64,000 bases of DNA from Angiostrongylus vasorum (GCA_018806985.1 JADANN010000187.1:124001-188000), one strand, 5' to 3'. Positions 44,430 to 56,269 are shown, numbered from the stretch's first letter. Notes: generated by a model not told the origin, from the letters alone. A program made the numbers and translations.

Positions 44430-44812
44430 ATCTCCCAACGGTTTACCGCCTCATCGTGGCTGGGAGGTGTTCCTGCGTGTCGGGCTGCGATGTACAGCGG
44501 CGGGATTCGCCTCCTCTGGCAGGGTCTCCCAAGCTGAGAAGCAGTCCGGTGTTTCCCATCAGGAAGCCTAGCTGAGAGTAAACCAATACCAGGATCCACC
44601 ACCGTCCTGGTATCAAAGCCGCATGGTGGTAAATCTCCCCCTGATCCACAAGGGCTGCGACTGCCTGTGGTGGTGACGACCTGGGGCAGACTTTGGCCAG
44701 GCTGACCTCGGGATTCCAGGGAACCACAATGGCTTAACCAGCAAATCTCCGAAAAATGGTGATTATGCTGAGGCCCGCACAACTAGTGAGGACGGGCCGT
44801 TCAAGTATCAAA
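44430..44812 (-). mobile_element. Family D retroposon with target-site duplication
   Basis: Minus copy flanked by GTTTTACA on both sides (44,422-44,429 and about 44,819-44,826). The first duplicate unit at about 23,660 reads TGATTTATGCTAATGCTTTG, the matching region without an insertion. It is open in two frames on the minus strand, the longer (118 codons) ending GTPPSHDEAVNRWEM. Confidence 0.85.
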
Positions 44813-45089
44813 TAAGTAAGTTTTACACTTGTTTCAACTTTTTTTCGTTTTCGTACACTTTAGACCAGTTTTAACCTTTGTACACTCTCTATATGTTGCG
44901 AAGCTGTAAAATCTGATTCAAGCGTATGCGCAGTCAAATACACAGTCAAGCACGCATAAAGTTGGAAATAATCGACTTTCTCTAGATATTTCTATTAGGG
45001 CCACAAGTGGTAGTCATGAAGTTCAATATGCGAAATGCACTGCTACAATCCCTCCCAGTTCCCAACAACCCCAACTCTCCCTTCTAATT

Positions 45090-45415
45090 GTTCACGAATC
45101 GTGAAGCTGGTACTGCTACAAGACTTGTCTGGCAACAGTTGGCTTCCTACAATCTCCAAAAATTGGCGGCTGTTTCTGTTGAAGACCTAGGAATATGGTA
45201 GCAAAGCCATTCTAAGATTTCGGAGAGAATTACCTGTACCAGCTTCTAGCGACATTCACTAGGATGACGAGGAACCCAATCAGCAACCTAACCCATGCCT
45301 GAAATCAGACTAATCTTTGAGGATGACGGATGACAGTAAATGAATCAAATGCTAGAGTTCTGGGACCTGCACAGTAGATGAGAAGTCAGCTAATATGATA
45401 AAAGATGAAAAAAGA
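45090..45415 (+). mobile_element. SINE family B, strongly degraded
   Basis: Only the second half is convincing: ACAGTAAATGAATCAAATGC and ACCTGCACAGTAGATGAGAA followed by GTCAGCTAATATGAT match the family end in order. Upstream alignment is weak. Confidence 0.45.
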
Positions 45416-45479
45416 ACAACCGAGTAGGTACTATTTAGTTCTATTGACCTTCTGTGGATAGCAGTGAGTTCTTCTCCGC

Positions 45480-45610
45480 AAAGACCGTCTGTCAATCGTC
45501 GATACCACTCAAACATCAAGATTGCTCGCATTCGTGGTCATTTAATTCCGTCTGTCAAATAAACGGCTGTGATGACATATCGATACTTGGTTTCCTTAAT
45601 GGCTACTGAA
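45480..45610 (+). pseudogene. PP2C/TAB1-like exon remnant, unit 2
   Basis: The frame HQDCSHSWSFNSVCQINGCD then ISILGFLNGY-stop parallels unit 1. ILGFLNGY is even closer than unit 1 to the TAB1 YGVFNGY strand. An in-frame TGA follows NGY directly. Confidence 0.5.
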
Positions 45611-45807
45611 ACAGACAAACGCTACTATTTCAGATCGGCAATTCCTACTTAATGGTCAAGCGATGGGTTCTCTCTATTCTATCAGGATAGGGGACGACTG
45701 ATATTCAGTCTCATTTGTGTCCATCAGCAGTACCAGCTTTCATTTTACTACTTTAATTTGTTACAAAGTAGTGTTAGAAACACAATGGATTAGGAATAGG
45801 GAAGCTA

Positions 45808-45955
45808 TCAGCACTGGCTCGATACATCAGTAGGCCACCACGAGTCATTGTAAAGGCCAGATGTGCATTCAATCACTTTAAGCAATGCTTAGTGAAGTCA
45901 AATGCTTGACGCATCCCTAAGGGAATGATCACCGCCGAGGGCTTCATCCCTTACC
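45808..45955 (+). mobile_element. tRNA-derived SINE, family A, 5'-truncated
   Basis: Starts inside the body (ATCAGCACTGGCTCGATACA) and keeps CGAGTCATTGTAAAGGCCAG and GCATCCCTAAGGGAATGATC. The tRNA-like head is missing, as expected from incomplete reverse transcription. Confidence 0.8.
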
Positions 45956-46327
45956 CTTTTATCTCACGGGCTGCTGTCTCTGATTCTTTTTCTTTCCATT
46001 CCACAATCCGTAACCACTCAAGCGCCCCTTGAAACACACATTTCCTCTGCCACCTCTATACCCAATCATGTAGTCGTTTTTCTCTTATACTGAGCTCTAC
46101 TGCCATTATCATAAGTGTTGCGTCACTGTCATGCAACCATTCGTGAAGGTTTGCTGATGCCCACTTGAGACACTCTGAAGATTATCAGGGACTGCAGATA
46201 TTATCCACTGATAGATTCAGAAATATGCTTTTAATATATTCGAATCTGAGTAGTTGGAACGTTAGAATCAGGACATCTTCAATCAACCTTTTGTGTTTTT
46301 TAGTTTCGCTCGTTTGCTTTTCAGCCA

Positions 46328-46402
46328 CCGAACATAGGTGCTGCCGCCGTCATTTGCTTGCCACAATTCACTATCGAGGATGTTTTCTGCTCAAAGAGCA
46401 TG
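46328..46402 (+). CDS. Candidate exon, PP2C-like GAAAV segment, unit 2
   Basis: Between TTTGCTTTTCAG and ATG|GTAATC a frame of 25 codons reads PPNIGAAAVICLPQFTIEDV and FCSKSM. GAAAVICL fits the PP2C 'GxTAVVALI' strand and would follow the FLNGY exon at 45,480 in order. Good splice borders, but no matching piece was found in unit 1. It may be a surviving or recently dead exon of the TAB1-like gene. Confidence 0.35.
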
Positions 46403-47069
46403 GTAATCTTTCAAAGGCTTTGTAATTGGTGCACGATATTGGGCTATACTTTACTGAAACGCATCGAGCTTTCTCGACACTTAGTCCAACATTTGTCAAT
46501 TTATTCGGGACGAAATACACAAATCTTCAATCTGTTTTCTAGCTGTTGGTAGGATTGACACCACGTACTCTACTGGTGACAATTGTTATCCGACGAGAGG
46601 AGCGGCGTGAACTTTTACCGTCTCGTCCAAAGTATCGCTCAACTGCATATTTCTCTCGTGGTTCCCATCTGGGCCTGGAAACACCTGGATGAGAAATGAA
46701 TTCGCTATGTGGACACGATGCTCTGAAAAATTCTTTCGTTACGGTGCGTGACCAAATTTGAAGACAGCAGTTTTTTTTGCTCATGGTGAGCGCTGTTCGG
46801 GCGACAAGGCATCCATTATGTCTAAATATTGGGTTAGTACGATCGGCCATCATTCCGAATCAGAAACAATGTGATGCAATAATTATGTACTCAACAATTA
46901 TCGATCGGAGATTTTTGAACAAAGAGACAATCTTCTTGTGATGTCGTCTACCTTTCGGTTTTGTCAATATTCTTCAACATTACCATCACAACACCTTTCA
47001 ATCACCTGTCGATGTAAATGATAAAATAGTCAACGTCAACATGACTAAGAGAAAAGCAAATCAATGGTC

Positions 47070-47235
47070 TCGGTTGGTGTGGTGGATAACACGTGATCCT
47101 CCTACAAGAGCAATCGCAGGGTTCGGAGTGCAATTGAGGCTCCGAATTTTGCTCATTTCTCAGAATCGTAGTGGTTGTGTTTCACATCGTACTCTACAAT
47201 AAAAAAGAATAGGAAGTGAATGAAAGTTAAAACAC
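47070..47235 (+). mobile_element. Family C repeat
   Basis: TCGGTTGGTGTGGTGGATAA, GCAGGGTTCGGAGTGCAATT, TTGCTCATTTCTCAGAATCG, GTGGTTGTGTTTCACATCGT and an A-rich end. This is the subfamily with the GTGTTTCAC tail. Confidence 0.65.
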
Positions 47236-47306
47236 TAGAATCTTCAACACTCTTCGTAAATCACACGATTCATGTGTCTCAGGGTGATTGTCAAACCAAC
47301 TAGCGT

Positions 47307-47461
47307 AGGCGTCAACAGACTCTGATGTATTACTGGCTGAACGACTTGATTCTGTGGGATGTAAAATAGTCGTAACCCGAAAAGAGCTTTACCATAAGAT
47401 CCGGGAAGTTTTCCGTTCCTGTAATCTTATGAGTGAGGGCTATCCGGTGGTTGATAAATAG
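47307..47461 (+). CDS. Candidate exon of unknown protein, unit 2
   Basis: After ACTAGCGTAG a frame reads STDSDVLLAERLDSVGCKIV and TRKELYHKIREVFRSCN, then LMSEGYPVVDK-stop; a GTGGTT donor could lie inside GGCTATCCG|GTGGTT. Composition looks like real protein. It lies in the right order after the 46,328 exon. No family recognised. Confidence 0.3.
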
Positions 47462-48540
47462 GTGCTAAAACGTCTTCATATGACAAGGGATAACTAATCT
47501 TTGTTTGATATGCAATTTTTCAAATAATTTGTTGCTTTTATCCTACGATTGCCATTGCCTTATTGTATTCATTTCATAGAAGAAATTCCTGACTTTTTTT
47601 TAAACATTCTTCTAGTCTATCGGAAACTGACGAAATAACGATGTGCTGAAGTGCACAGATACAACGAGGCTGGACAAGAAACAGAAAGTTCGATCACATA
47701 TACAAACCATCAAACTCTTGCACTTCTAAATCTGAAGAACATCTCAGGTTCTCGCTGGGAATCAAAAAAAATGGCCCAAAATGCCGTCTAGAATTTAAAA
47801 GTCAAATGCAACATCCGATCATTCAGTACTAAAAAATCCGAATTGCCTCTATCTTCACTATTCTTTTTTACTCACCTATTTCAAGCTACACTTTCATTTT
47901 TCTGTTCCTAGTGCATCTGTTGCTGTTTCTTCTTCACGGCCAATCCGACGACCATCGCCGATGTTGACATCACGACTGACCGCCACCGGTGGCAGTGGTG
48001 GCGGACGATTATCGCGCTGTGATTCCGCCACGCTAAGCGTCTCTTCCCGTTCCGGTCAACGACATCGCATTTTGGTCGAAGTTCGACGGCTTTTCGCTAG
48101 TCCTTCTGCTTCTGTCGCCCTCTTAACTCATCAAACGTTTTCGCTTTTATGAGATTAGCATTAGAACAATGACTCTCTGAAGTGGATGGTCTCGATGTTG
48201 AGCGGCCTCTCAATTGCATTCAGTCAGCCGTCGCCTGATATCCGTTGAAGCATTACAATTAGCCGGAAACGAATGCTACTCGTACTAGACAAAGGGCCTA
48301 GATTCTTTGTTAAGAAACCAAAAGAGTTTTTTGGAGTCAAATGAACATTTTTTCCTACTTTTTCATTCGAAACTAGGTGCTTCCACTAACATTTCCTATT
48401 TTCCAGCGTTTAATCTGCTTCCAAGGCAACTCTTTTGAAAAACTTGAAAAGCCTACTTTCCTTTAACCTCAGGATGACTAATCGATATGTATTCTTCTTT
48501 TTTTGGTAAACTAACACGAGGTTGACAAAAAAATTTTTAT

Positions 48541-48968
48541 TCGGCTAACGGTTCGCCGCCTTCGCCTTTTTTCAGAGCTGGATTGGTCCGAGTCCATTGT
48601 TCACAGTTGTTTCTTGTTACGATGTGCATCTTCGTGATCGCATTGGGTCGAACCCTAGTGGAGCACCGCCCGAATGAAGTATCCTCATTCGACACTGCTC
48701 TTTTATACTACAGGGCGATTACTGTTGATACCGATTTTTCTGTTGAAAATTGTTGGTTTTTCACTGGGCAATTTTTTTCATCGGGTTTTTCAAATATTGT
48801 TGCATTGTTTGCTATCTGACAGTAATACCGACTGCTGCGGTAAAGATTATCAGGAGAAAAGAAGGTGAGGAAGATTTACATCGGAAAAGGAAACAACTGC
48901 GGACAATCGACTCGGATCAACCCGTCTGTGATGGAGGCGAAGGCGCCGAAACGTTAGCCGATAAAAAG
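48541..48968. mobile_element. Small inverted-repeat element with two hammerhead-like arms
   Basis: Arms of about 75 bp (48,541-48,613 and 48,892-48,968) are inverted copies. Each holds a hammerhead-like motif: minus 48,541-48,580 (CGAACCGTTAGCCG, damaged core) and plus 48,926-48,960 (GGCGAAGGCGCCGAAACGTT, with helix II GGCG/CGCC). The inner flanks share the TCCGAGTC/GACTCGGA block. The roughly 280-bp interior has no recognisable coding sequence. The layout mirrors the compact PLE at 12,590-13,470 at smaller scale, which suggests a deletion derivative. Confidence 0.55.
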
Positions 48969-49086
48969 TGTTTCAATTAAACTCTCGAAAAAAATACTGC
49001 AGCTTTTTTTTGCTTATCAACAATTTTTTTTGTTTATTAGGTAAAGTGCAGTATGAAGCAGCGGCAACTACGTGGAGGTAATTTTA

Positions 49087-49218
49087 ACTTGATACTTGAT
49101 CGGCCCGTCCTCACTGGTTGTGCGGGCTCCAGCATAATCTCCATGTTTCGGAGATTTGCTGGTTAAGCCGTTGTGGTTTCCTGGAATCCCGAGGTCAGCC
49201 TGGCCAAAGTCTGCCCAG
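49087..49218 (+). mobile_element. Family D retroposon, 5' third only
   Basis: ACTTGATACTTGATCGGCCC start, TGGCCAAAGTCTGCCCAGG last matching block. The break is abrupt. It lies 120 bp downstream of the hammerhead-bearing inverted element. Confidence 0.7.
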
Positions 49219-50232
49219 GAGATATTTTTTCTAAAGAAATAGAAAAAAAAGAACACAGGAACAGAGGTCTAAAAAATGTCTTTAGTGTCTAAAGTTATGT
49301 AGGATTTCAAATGCTCTAGTTTTCTATCATAGCTCTATTTCTCTTTCCTTATTGTCTACCCCAACAGTTATGAACTGAGGTTTGGTGGTGAGGTAGTGAA
49401 TACCGTCTGGAAGAGAACTACTTATAGTTGACTTCCAGATGATGAGCTGGTACCCCGAATTGTGCCATAGATTGTCCTAAAGAACATTTACTTTCTAGAA
49501 TAAAATCGTCCAATCATGCGTGACAAATCGAATTTATTATTATTTGATAGGAAAGAGACGACCATTGCGGAGACGATTCCTTCTACTGACTTTTAGAGTT
49601 CTTCTAGTCGACAAGTGGATCATATTCGTCAAAGGATTACTTTGTTGTTGCTACGATATCGCTTACCGTGAATGTTTTTCCTTTGCAGTAAGATCATTTT
49701 GTTGAGCTGTTTTACGACCATTCATAATCCAGTTGTTCATCTTTACTGGATGATATGAAATAGATGGGGGGCGCGGTGTGTGTTAGATGTGAACATGTCC
49801 CTCTACTTGACCGTAAATATTCACCAATTTGCATTCCCGAGCCCTTCTAATCGATGTCTATACTCGAATATTCAGCACCCATTTGAGTTTAGTCTCGTTT
49901 GAAGACCGTTTTATCTTATCTATGTTACACATTCATTTCTTTATCCTTATGCACTCATTTATATGACTCAAATAATGGGCCACATTGTGCACGTGCTAGC
50001 ACTTTTTTTCATTCGCTTCGTTGTCTCAGATCGATCAGCCACGAGTTTGGATTTGGATCGAATGGGATCGGCTACTACTTGAGAATTCTTTCTTCTTCAT
50101 GAAAAAAATTGTTGACTGGTAGGGTTGATTATCTGTGGAATCCTGAGATTCCTACTATGCTGGAACGTTTTCAGTTCTTCACTATAGGCAGTCGCCAGCC
50201 TCTAAGGATTTAAAGTTGGTTTTTTCACAAGT

Positions 50233-50375
50233 GCGGTACAAATTCTTCGATTTCGGAACGATGATGGGTGCGTGGTTGGCCCTGCTTATGATAGAACCTG
50301 CGACCATGCGAGCATCTTTCTAGGACGTTTCGGCATCGATGGCATTTGGATTCTAAATAGCTATTTCTATGCCTA
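50233..50375 (+). CDS. Candidate open segment, unit 2
   Basis: The frame AVQILRFRNDDGCVVGPAYD and RTCDHASIFLGRFGIDGIW ends at a stop near 50,375. An acceptor-like TTTTTTCACAAG precedes it. It sits 30 bp before the frameshifted C-terminal exon. I see no equivalent in unit 1. It could be an unrelated insertion or a chance frame. Confidence 0.22.
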
Positions 50376-50399
50376 GATATTCTTTGCCGTAAGACGAAC

Positions 50400-50554
50400 G
50401 CTACACCGACCATTGTTTTACGACATACTTAAAAATGATGGGGACGACAGGTGTGTGTTGTGCTTAACCACCGTGGAATTGTCGCAGAAAATCTGTCGGT
50501 ACTGAAGCAGCCGGCTGGTGTGAATGTGGTCCGAATTGGTTCGGCTGACACTTA
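50400..50554 (+). pseudogene. Frameshifted copy of the 30,700 C-terminal exon, unit 2
   Basis: RRPLFYDILKND is followed by a one-base deletion near 50,440. After it the correct frame resumes as VCVVLNHRGIVAENLSVLKQ and ends DT-stop at 50,552-50,554. The 5' acceptor region seen in unit 1 is replaced by unrelated sequence. Amino-acid conservation after the deletion suggests it broke fairly late. Confidence 0.55.
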
Positions 50555-51819
50555 AGCGGCTCGTTACGTGTTCTTGATCCATAATAGCTTTCGCGATATC
50601 GCGTTCTCCTAATGACCTATCGTCTGCTCATCTCGTCGACCAACTGTCAGCATCACGTCCTTCGTTCTACCATAATAGCCCCTAACCGCCATCCCCCACA
50701 CTTACAACGCACTACCACACGTGGATAATTGAGGGTCTTCGAATGCTCGAAAACACTCGACACATCGTCTCTTCTTAACCACATCCAACAGCGACGTCTC
50801 GTCCGTCGCTAAACATCGTAAATTTGTCATTAATCGTCGTGCCTCGTTTCACTATTTTTTTCCATGCAATTAGATAGGAAAACCTAACTGCGAAACAAGC
50901 TCTTCTTTTCCCCAATTTGCAACCTGTGTTTTACTTCAACTGGGTCTATCGATTGCGCTACTTCTAGAAGGTGTAGTAAATCCTCTTAGAACAGGATATC
51001 GATAGCGACTTAAATCTTAAACGCGGTTGAATAATTGAATACTTGAATGGTTAACTCATTACTGGAAGTTTTACGGCTCCAACGATCTTGTACAAGCCTT
51101 CCAATGTGGTTGTCACAGTCAGTTGGCATCCATTAACCTTCAAGATTTTCCATCTTCCGGTATATGGTATCTTTAAGCATACCAACCAGCACTTTTTTCG
51201 CAATGACTCACCGAGCTTCTTCACGAAAATGTCAATCTTCTGTTTTGGCTTGTGTGACCTTTTTCGTGACTAAGACTCCCGCGTTGCATATTAGACGACA
51301 TAGTTAGGATGGAGGAAATAAGGAAATCAAATGGTTCTACTCGGATTCAAGAGATATGATACTCCTCACAGCAAATACTCCATGCGGGTGGAAATTTACT
51401 TCATTTCTCAAAACCTCTACAACCGGATTCTTTTAGTGAAAAACTGCCGTACTAGCGTTGAGACGTTTATCAGATAAGGTTTCATTTCAAACACCTGCTC
51501 GTACATCGCTTATGCAGCTCCGGTTTCGCTAAAAGGTCATGCCTTCCTAATATTTCCACTTTTGCTGCTTTCCTTTTTTGTAACCTTCATTCGCTATAAG
51601 AGTTAGGTCTAACAGATAGAATTTTGCGGCGGTGTACGGAGCTACACACCGCAGTTATTAAAAAGGCGTTTCATCAACGAGTTAAGCAAACAATAGTCAT
51701 TTCTGTTTTTCGTGTGTATTCTAGCACTTATGTCATTTTTTTCGCCTCAACTACTGCCACCAGTGAGATGTATGTAATGTAAAACGCTAATAATACGCAG
51801 AAATCTAATTTTGGTGGGA

Positions 51820-51965
51820 AGCTGGTAGCGCGGTGACAGTGATCCCAGCCATTCCGCGAGTGACCAAATCTACCCAGGTGCTGGCTCGACCCTACACCGT
51901 TTCCACCAAGTTCTTCATCCCTCTGGGGCCAAGGAATTTGTACTAAACTTGTCAGGGACAACCTA
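51820..51965 (+). mobile_element. tRNA-derived SINE, family A, head-half remnant
   Basis: GGCTCGACCCTACACC (box B), TTCATCCCTCTGGGG and CTAAACTTGTCAGGGACAAC align with the head and mid-body. It runs directly into a family B remnant. Confidence 0.5.
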
Positions 51966-52170
51966 CTCCCTCTAATCCACGTGGTACGACTATTACTACA
52001 TCCCTGATACGACTATTTCGGTACTAATCGACTTGACTATAGTCAACGTGACGAAGGCGAAAAATCCTCAAGCAGCAACTGAAGGCATACGAAAAACAAT
52101 GCTCGAATACCTTGGTAGATGATGGAATCAAGGAAATGAATATGGTAGTAATAATAATAGTGGCAAAATA
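51966..52170 (+). mobile_element. SINE family B, degraded
   Basis: CTCCCTCTAATCCACGTGG, GTGACGAAGGCGAAAAATCC, CAAGCAGCAACTGAAGGCA and GGAATCAAGGAAATGAATAT follow the order of family B segments. The head is replaced by a family A remnant. Confidence 0.45.
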
Positions 52171-53964
52171 AAAATCTGGTGGTCCTATTTTTTTGACGCT
52201 TTGCACTTGGTAAGCGCCTCTGACACCTGCTTGAGCGAGAGTCAAAAAATGCTAGCTAAGAAGAACTGTAATATAATAAAAACCAATAATCATATCTTAA
52301 TCTGATGCTCATCGTTTATCGTTATGGATGGTCCTCACCACAATCGGCCGTAAGCCTTCAAATTCGCCCCACTGAAAAGTTCGCATTCCTGATTCCCTGA
52401 CTCGAAATCATGCCATCTAGTGTGAATTGTTCGCTTTTTATAGGAAAATATTGAAGTTTATGCCAACCGAATCATCCATGCTTTATTTGATTATTCACTA
52501 ATTCAAGGTCACCACCAAGGTTTCCAGTCGGGCTTTTTGCATGCTACAGTTGCGAAGTTTATTCTATTTATACACTTCCCAATCACAACTATTCATTCAC
52601 GTCTATTCATCAAAAAGCGGTGATCCTGAGATTCAGAATGAAAAACTCAGTCACATTTCTAAGCGTAGTCGCTTATGCTTCTTAGAGTTCAGCTCTGCCG
52701 GTCACCGATAGCCAAAGTATATATCTCAACAAGCGTTAAATTGAGAAAAGACCGAACGTCGTTAAAGAATTTCGCGGATTTGAGACCATTTGGATAATCT
52801 GAGCACTCAACTCAGAACCGAGAGTCAAAAGAAGACAAGATGTGGAATTCGTTGGTTAAAATTACTAGCCTTTCCTCACTTATCTGTAAAACGCTCATCA
52901 CTAATCATTTGGTCTTCCTTGACTACATTGACATCGAATGCTACCCTTTTTCACATGTGATGGGTAAGAAGAATGTGAAAATAGATTTGCGTAAACGACA
53001 TGGTTGGTGAACTACAACTCCACTAAGAATAGAAAGAACTAGTCGATTTCAATCGGTTTTCGAAATGATAGCGCTTTTCCGCTTCTTCAATCTGATTTTG
53101 GTAGATTTCAATTTCGTATGCAACTTTTCAGTTCGTCTCCTACCAGATCAATGAAAAGCTTGTTTTATAACAACATGAATCGATAGCAAACTCTTGTAGT
53201 AAAAAATACGATTATCTTTATCGAAACGATGAACCAGAAATGTCGTGCTTTTCTTATGACAGCAAACCCCACACTTAAGTTTGCCCAGTTTTTTGCATAA
53301 AAATGACTCGCCAGGGTTGTGAAGTTTTTTTGCCACGTTGAAAACGGTGGACGGATATCTGATCTTCCTTTACAGGTTGCTTCATCCACTCGCTTCGTTT
53401 TCTTCCAACCACTGTCAGCAGAGTTCAGGTTAACGTAAAGATTCTTCTGCTAGAGGATCTGTCCTCCTATCCTCTCCTTGGTGTGTAATGGGAGTCGAAC
53501 GTGGCTTTTTCTTAGTGGTTCGTTCTCTTGCTTTATCTTAGTGTGCTTCGCAATTTTTTTCCTAGTTCCTCATAAATATGAGCATTTAACTACCAGACTG
53601 CTTCTGATTAGCCAACAAAGACTCACGCTTATTTGGATCTGTAAAAGGTTTCACTTTTTTTTGCTTTCATAGTGGCTTGTTAAATGATCTTTGTGCATAA
53701 GCAAGTAGATGGTACCGGCAAGTATGAGGGAATTGGCTAGGAAGATATCCATCCGCCCTAGGTATCATATTTCCATACACAAGAGTCGTATTAATCTGCT
53801 ATTCGGTGCCTCTTTCACTAACAGTGTCGCTGGCTTAACGCCTCCACCCTTCTCCACCTCTTCAATTGAAATCAGCGAGTTGATTTATTACCTTGCAGCC
53901 TTTCAAACTGATCAAGAACATTTCACTCGTGATTGCTTGATTGGGAATAGTATGTTTCAAAGCG

Positions 53965-54236
53965 CATGTAGGGCAGTAGTCGGAGGTCCCCTGCAACACA
54001 CATGGGGTCGATCCCCGCGCCCCAGACCCACCAGGTTCTCCATCCCTCCAGGGTCGGTAAATTGGTACCAGACTTGTTTGGGAGAATAGCATCACCATAT
54101 CGATTCATGGGTAGGCTACCGCGAGTCATTGTAACGGCCAGATATACTTTCGATTATCTCCCTATGATGCTTAATGAAGTCGAATACATGGAGCATCCCT
54201 CTGGGATTGATCAACGCTAAGAGCTTTATCCTTTTT
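53965..54236 (+). mobile_element. tRNA-derived SINE, family A, with target-site duplication
   Basis: Full-length copy flanked by TATGTTTCAAAGCG (53,951-53,964) and TATGTTTTTAAGCG (54,237-54,250), 12 of 14 matching. The duplicate copy at about 35,250 (GCTGCAAAAAGCGATAC) is the uninterrupted site. The insertion therefore post-dates the duplication, and the comparison defines the element ends. Confidence 0.88.
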
Positions 54237-55129
54237 TATGTTTTTAAGCGATACTGTATGCTTCTTTTCCTTGGACCCATCTTTTTGTAACTTTTTGAGC
54301 TTCCAGTCCTTTTCACTTTTTTGTGTGCGTACTCATTTTTTTCGTATGTGCTTTGCCTCTATATTTTATTGGACCACATGCACACTAGATCTTTCTGTTG
54401 CGGCTTTTTCAGACCTGCTGGTTTTATGTCCAGTTGAACAGCGTAATTTTTCAATGCACATTGTTTTGTTTCTGTAGAGCTTCGTATCAACAATTCTCTG
54501 GCCTCATCGTAGCTCAATTTTCAGTGCTTTTGCGAAATTGTAGTCATTAAGTGGGCACTTAACAAGTACTACTCATTCCGACTTGTTAGTAGTCATTAAG
54601 TAGCTACGCACTAGGAAAGTTAAGCTCACCCTGATGTGTCTTCTTCAGTGACTTAAAGTGTCGTAGGAGGTCGCTGAGGTTAGCACTGATTTCTGGCGTC
54701 GACGTGAATGCGACGGATGCCGGCGTTTCCGTGGAAGTGATTGATCATCGCCTAATTACCACCTTGTCGCGACATCTGCCTTACAAACTGTTACTCACGC
54801 CTCGTCAAACTTCTTACTCATAGTCATCGACAAACTCATTACCCACTTGTCATTGTCAGACTGCTTGCGCCACGTGCCAACTATTCACTGCAGGCCATTG
54901 ACACCCTCCAACTCGCTACTTATGAAGCATCTACAGGCAGTTTAAAATATGTGAAAGTCCTCACCATCGGGTTTTCTAATCTTTTTTTGCTGCAGTTGTG
55001 ATAATCATTTATTCCTATAGCGACTTTTCGTCCTTTGAAATCTCTTCTTCTATCAAGCACGCCAAAAAAATGTATAGGTGAAGCTCACGATACTCTGCTA
55101 AGTTATGAGAAAAACTTGGTCAAACCAAT

Positions 55130-55520
55130 AATAACCCTTTCTTGGGGATCATGCGCTATCCACTTCACCCACCGTGGTCGTTGCTTTGTCTTCCTGTCAC
55201 TGAGTTTCTTACTCTAACGGTTCTATCAGGAATCACTCGTCAATGGGAATGATCTGGGCAGTATAAATCGTCCTTGAACCAAGTTAAGCTGGACTTGTAG
55301 TCGAAACCACAAAATTTCAACTTTTTTTTTACTGCCTCTTCATTTTTTTCTTGGGAGAGTATTATGTGAAATACAACCACAAGGATGCTGAGATATGAGC
55401 ATATGATGTGAAATTCGAAACGATAATAGCACGTGCTAAGCCACCTGAGGTTCCGAGATTTGCTCACTTCTCAGGATCCTTGTGGTTGTATTTCACGAAA
55501 TACCCTACCGGGAAAATGAA
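55130..55520. mobile_element. Family C-related palindrome
   Basis: GTGAAATACAACCACAAGGA (55,367) and its inverse CCTTGTGGTTGTATTTCAC (55,479-55,497) flank about 90 bp. The left side carries GGAATGATCTGGGCAG and the family leader remnants. Only this copy of the duplicated segment has it. Confidence 0.6.
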
Positions 55521-56269
55521 AGGCATTAAACAAAAGCAAACGCTGCTAAATCTTTGCGTATTAGTTCCCCAGTCAGTTCCGGAAACCCTTTTTTGATGTG
55601 AAAGAACGGCAAAAGTATCTTTCTCGGGTACCTTCAACATGACGTTATTGCCTTTGTTATTCTTGTACGAAATTAGACGTTTGTGTGACGAGTAGCCAAC
55701 GTTGACCAGCTTTAAGTGCACTTCGTGGATGTCAACGATCTCAAGCACACGCAATAATCACACCACATGCCCATCATTCTGTGCTTATACGCCCTTAGAC
55801 AATCCTTTGCACATTCTTCACCAGTTTAGGTGCAGCTAGCCAGTTCCGTCGTTTTACTTTGCTTGCTTGTTCATTGACGTATCGATTTACTGATCCATCT
55901 ACTTATTCATTCACATTAAAATGTTCAGATGTGTTTTGACAGCAAAAGTTCCTTTCTAAGTCCTAAATCTAACAATTTCTTTATCTCATACTAATTAGTT
56001 TGGAAGAAAAAATTATGTGAAGTTATACGGACAGGGAATTTTGGCTTTCACTGATGAGAAACATCACACCGCTTTGAATACGGGATAAATCTACCACGTG
56101 TAGCTCTCATTATTCGTTTCTACATCAAACGCTGATTCTGTTTCTAAATTTATGTGACGGTGAGGATTATGACCCAAGAGTGCTAATTGGTTCTGAATAA
56201 AGAAAAGTGACCTTTACGTCATTCCTTACCAACTTTGGAATGAACCACTAGCTCCATTAGTGCTCCATC

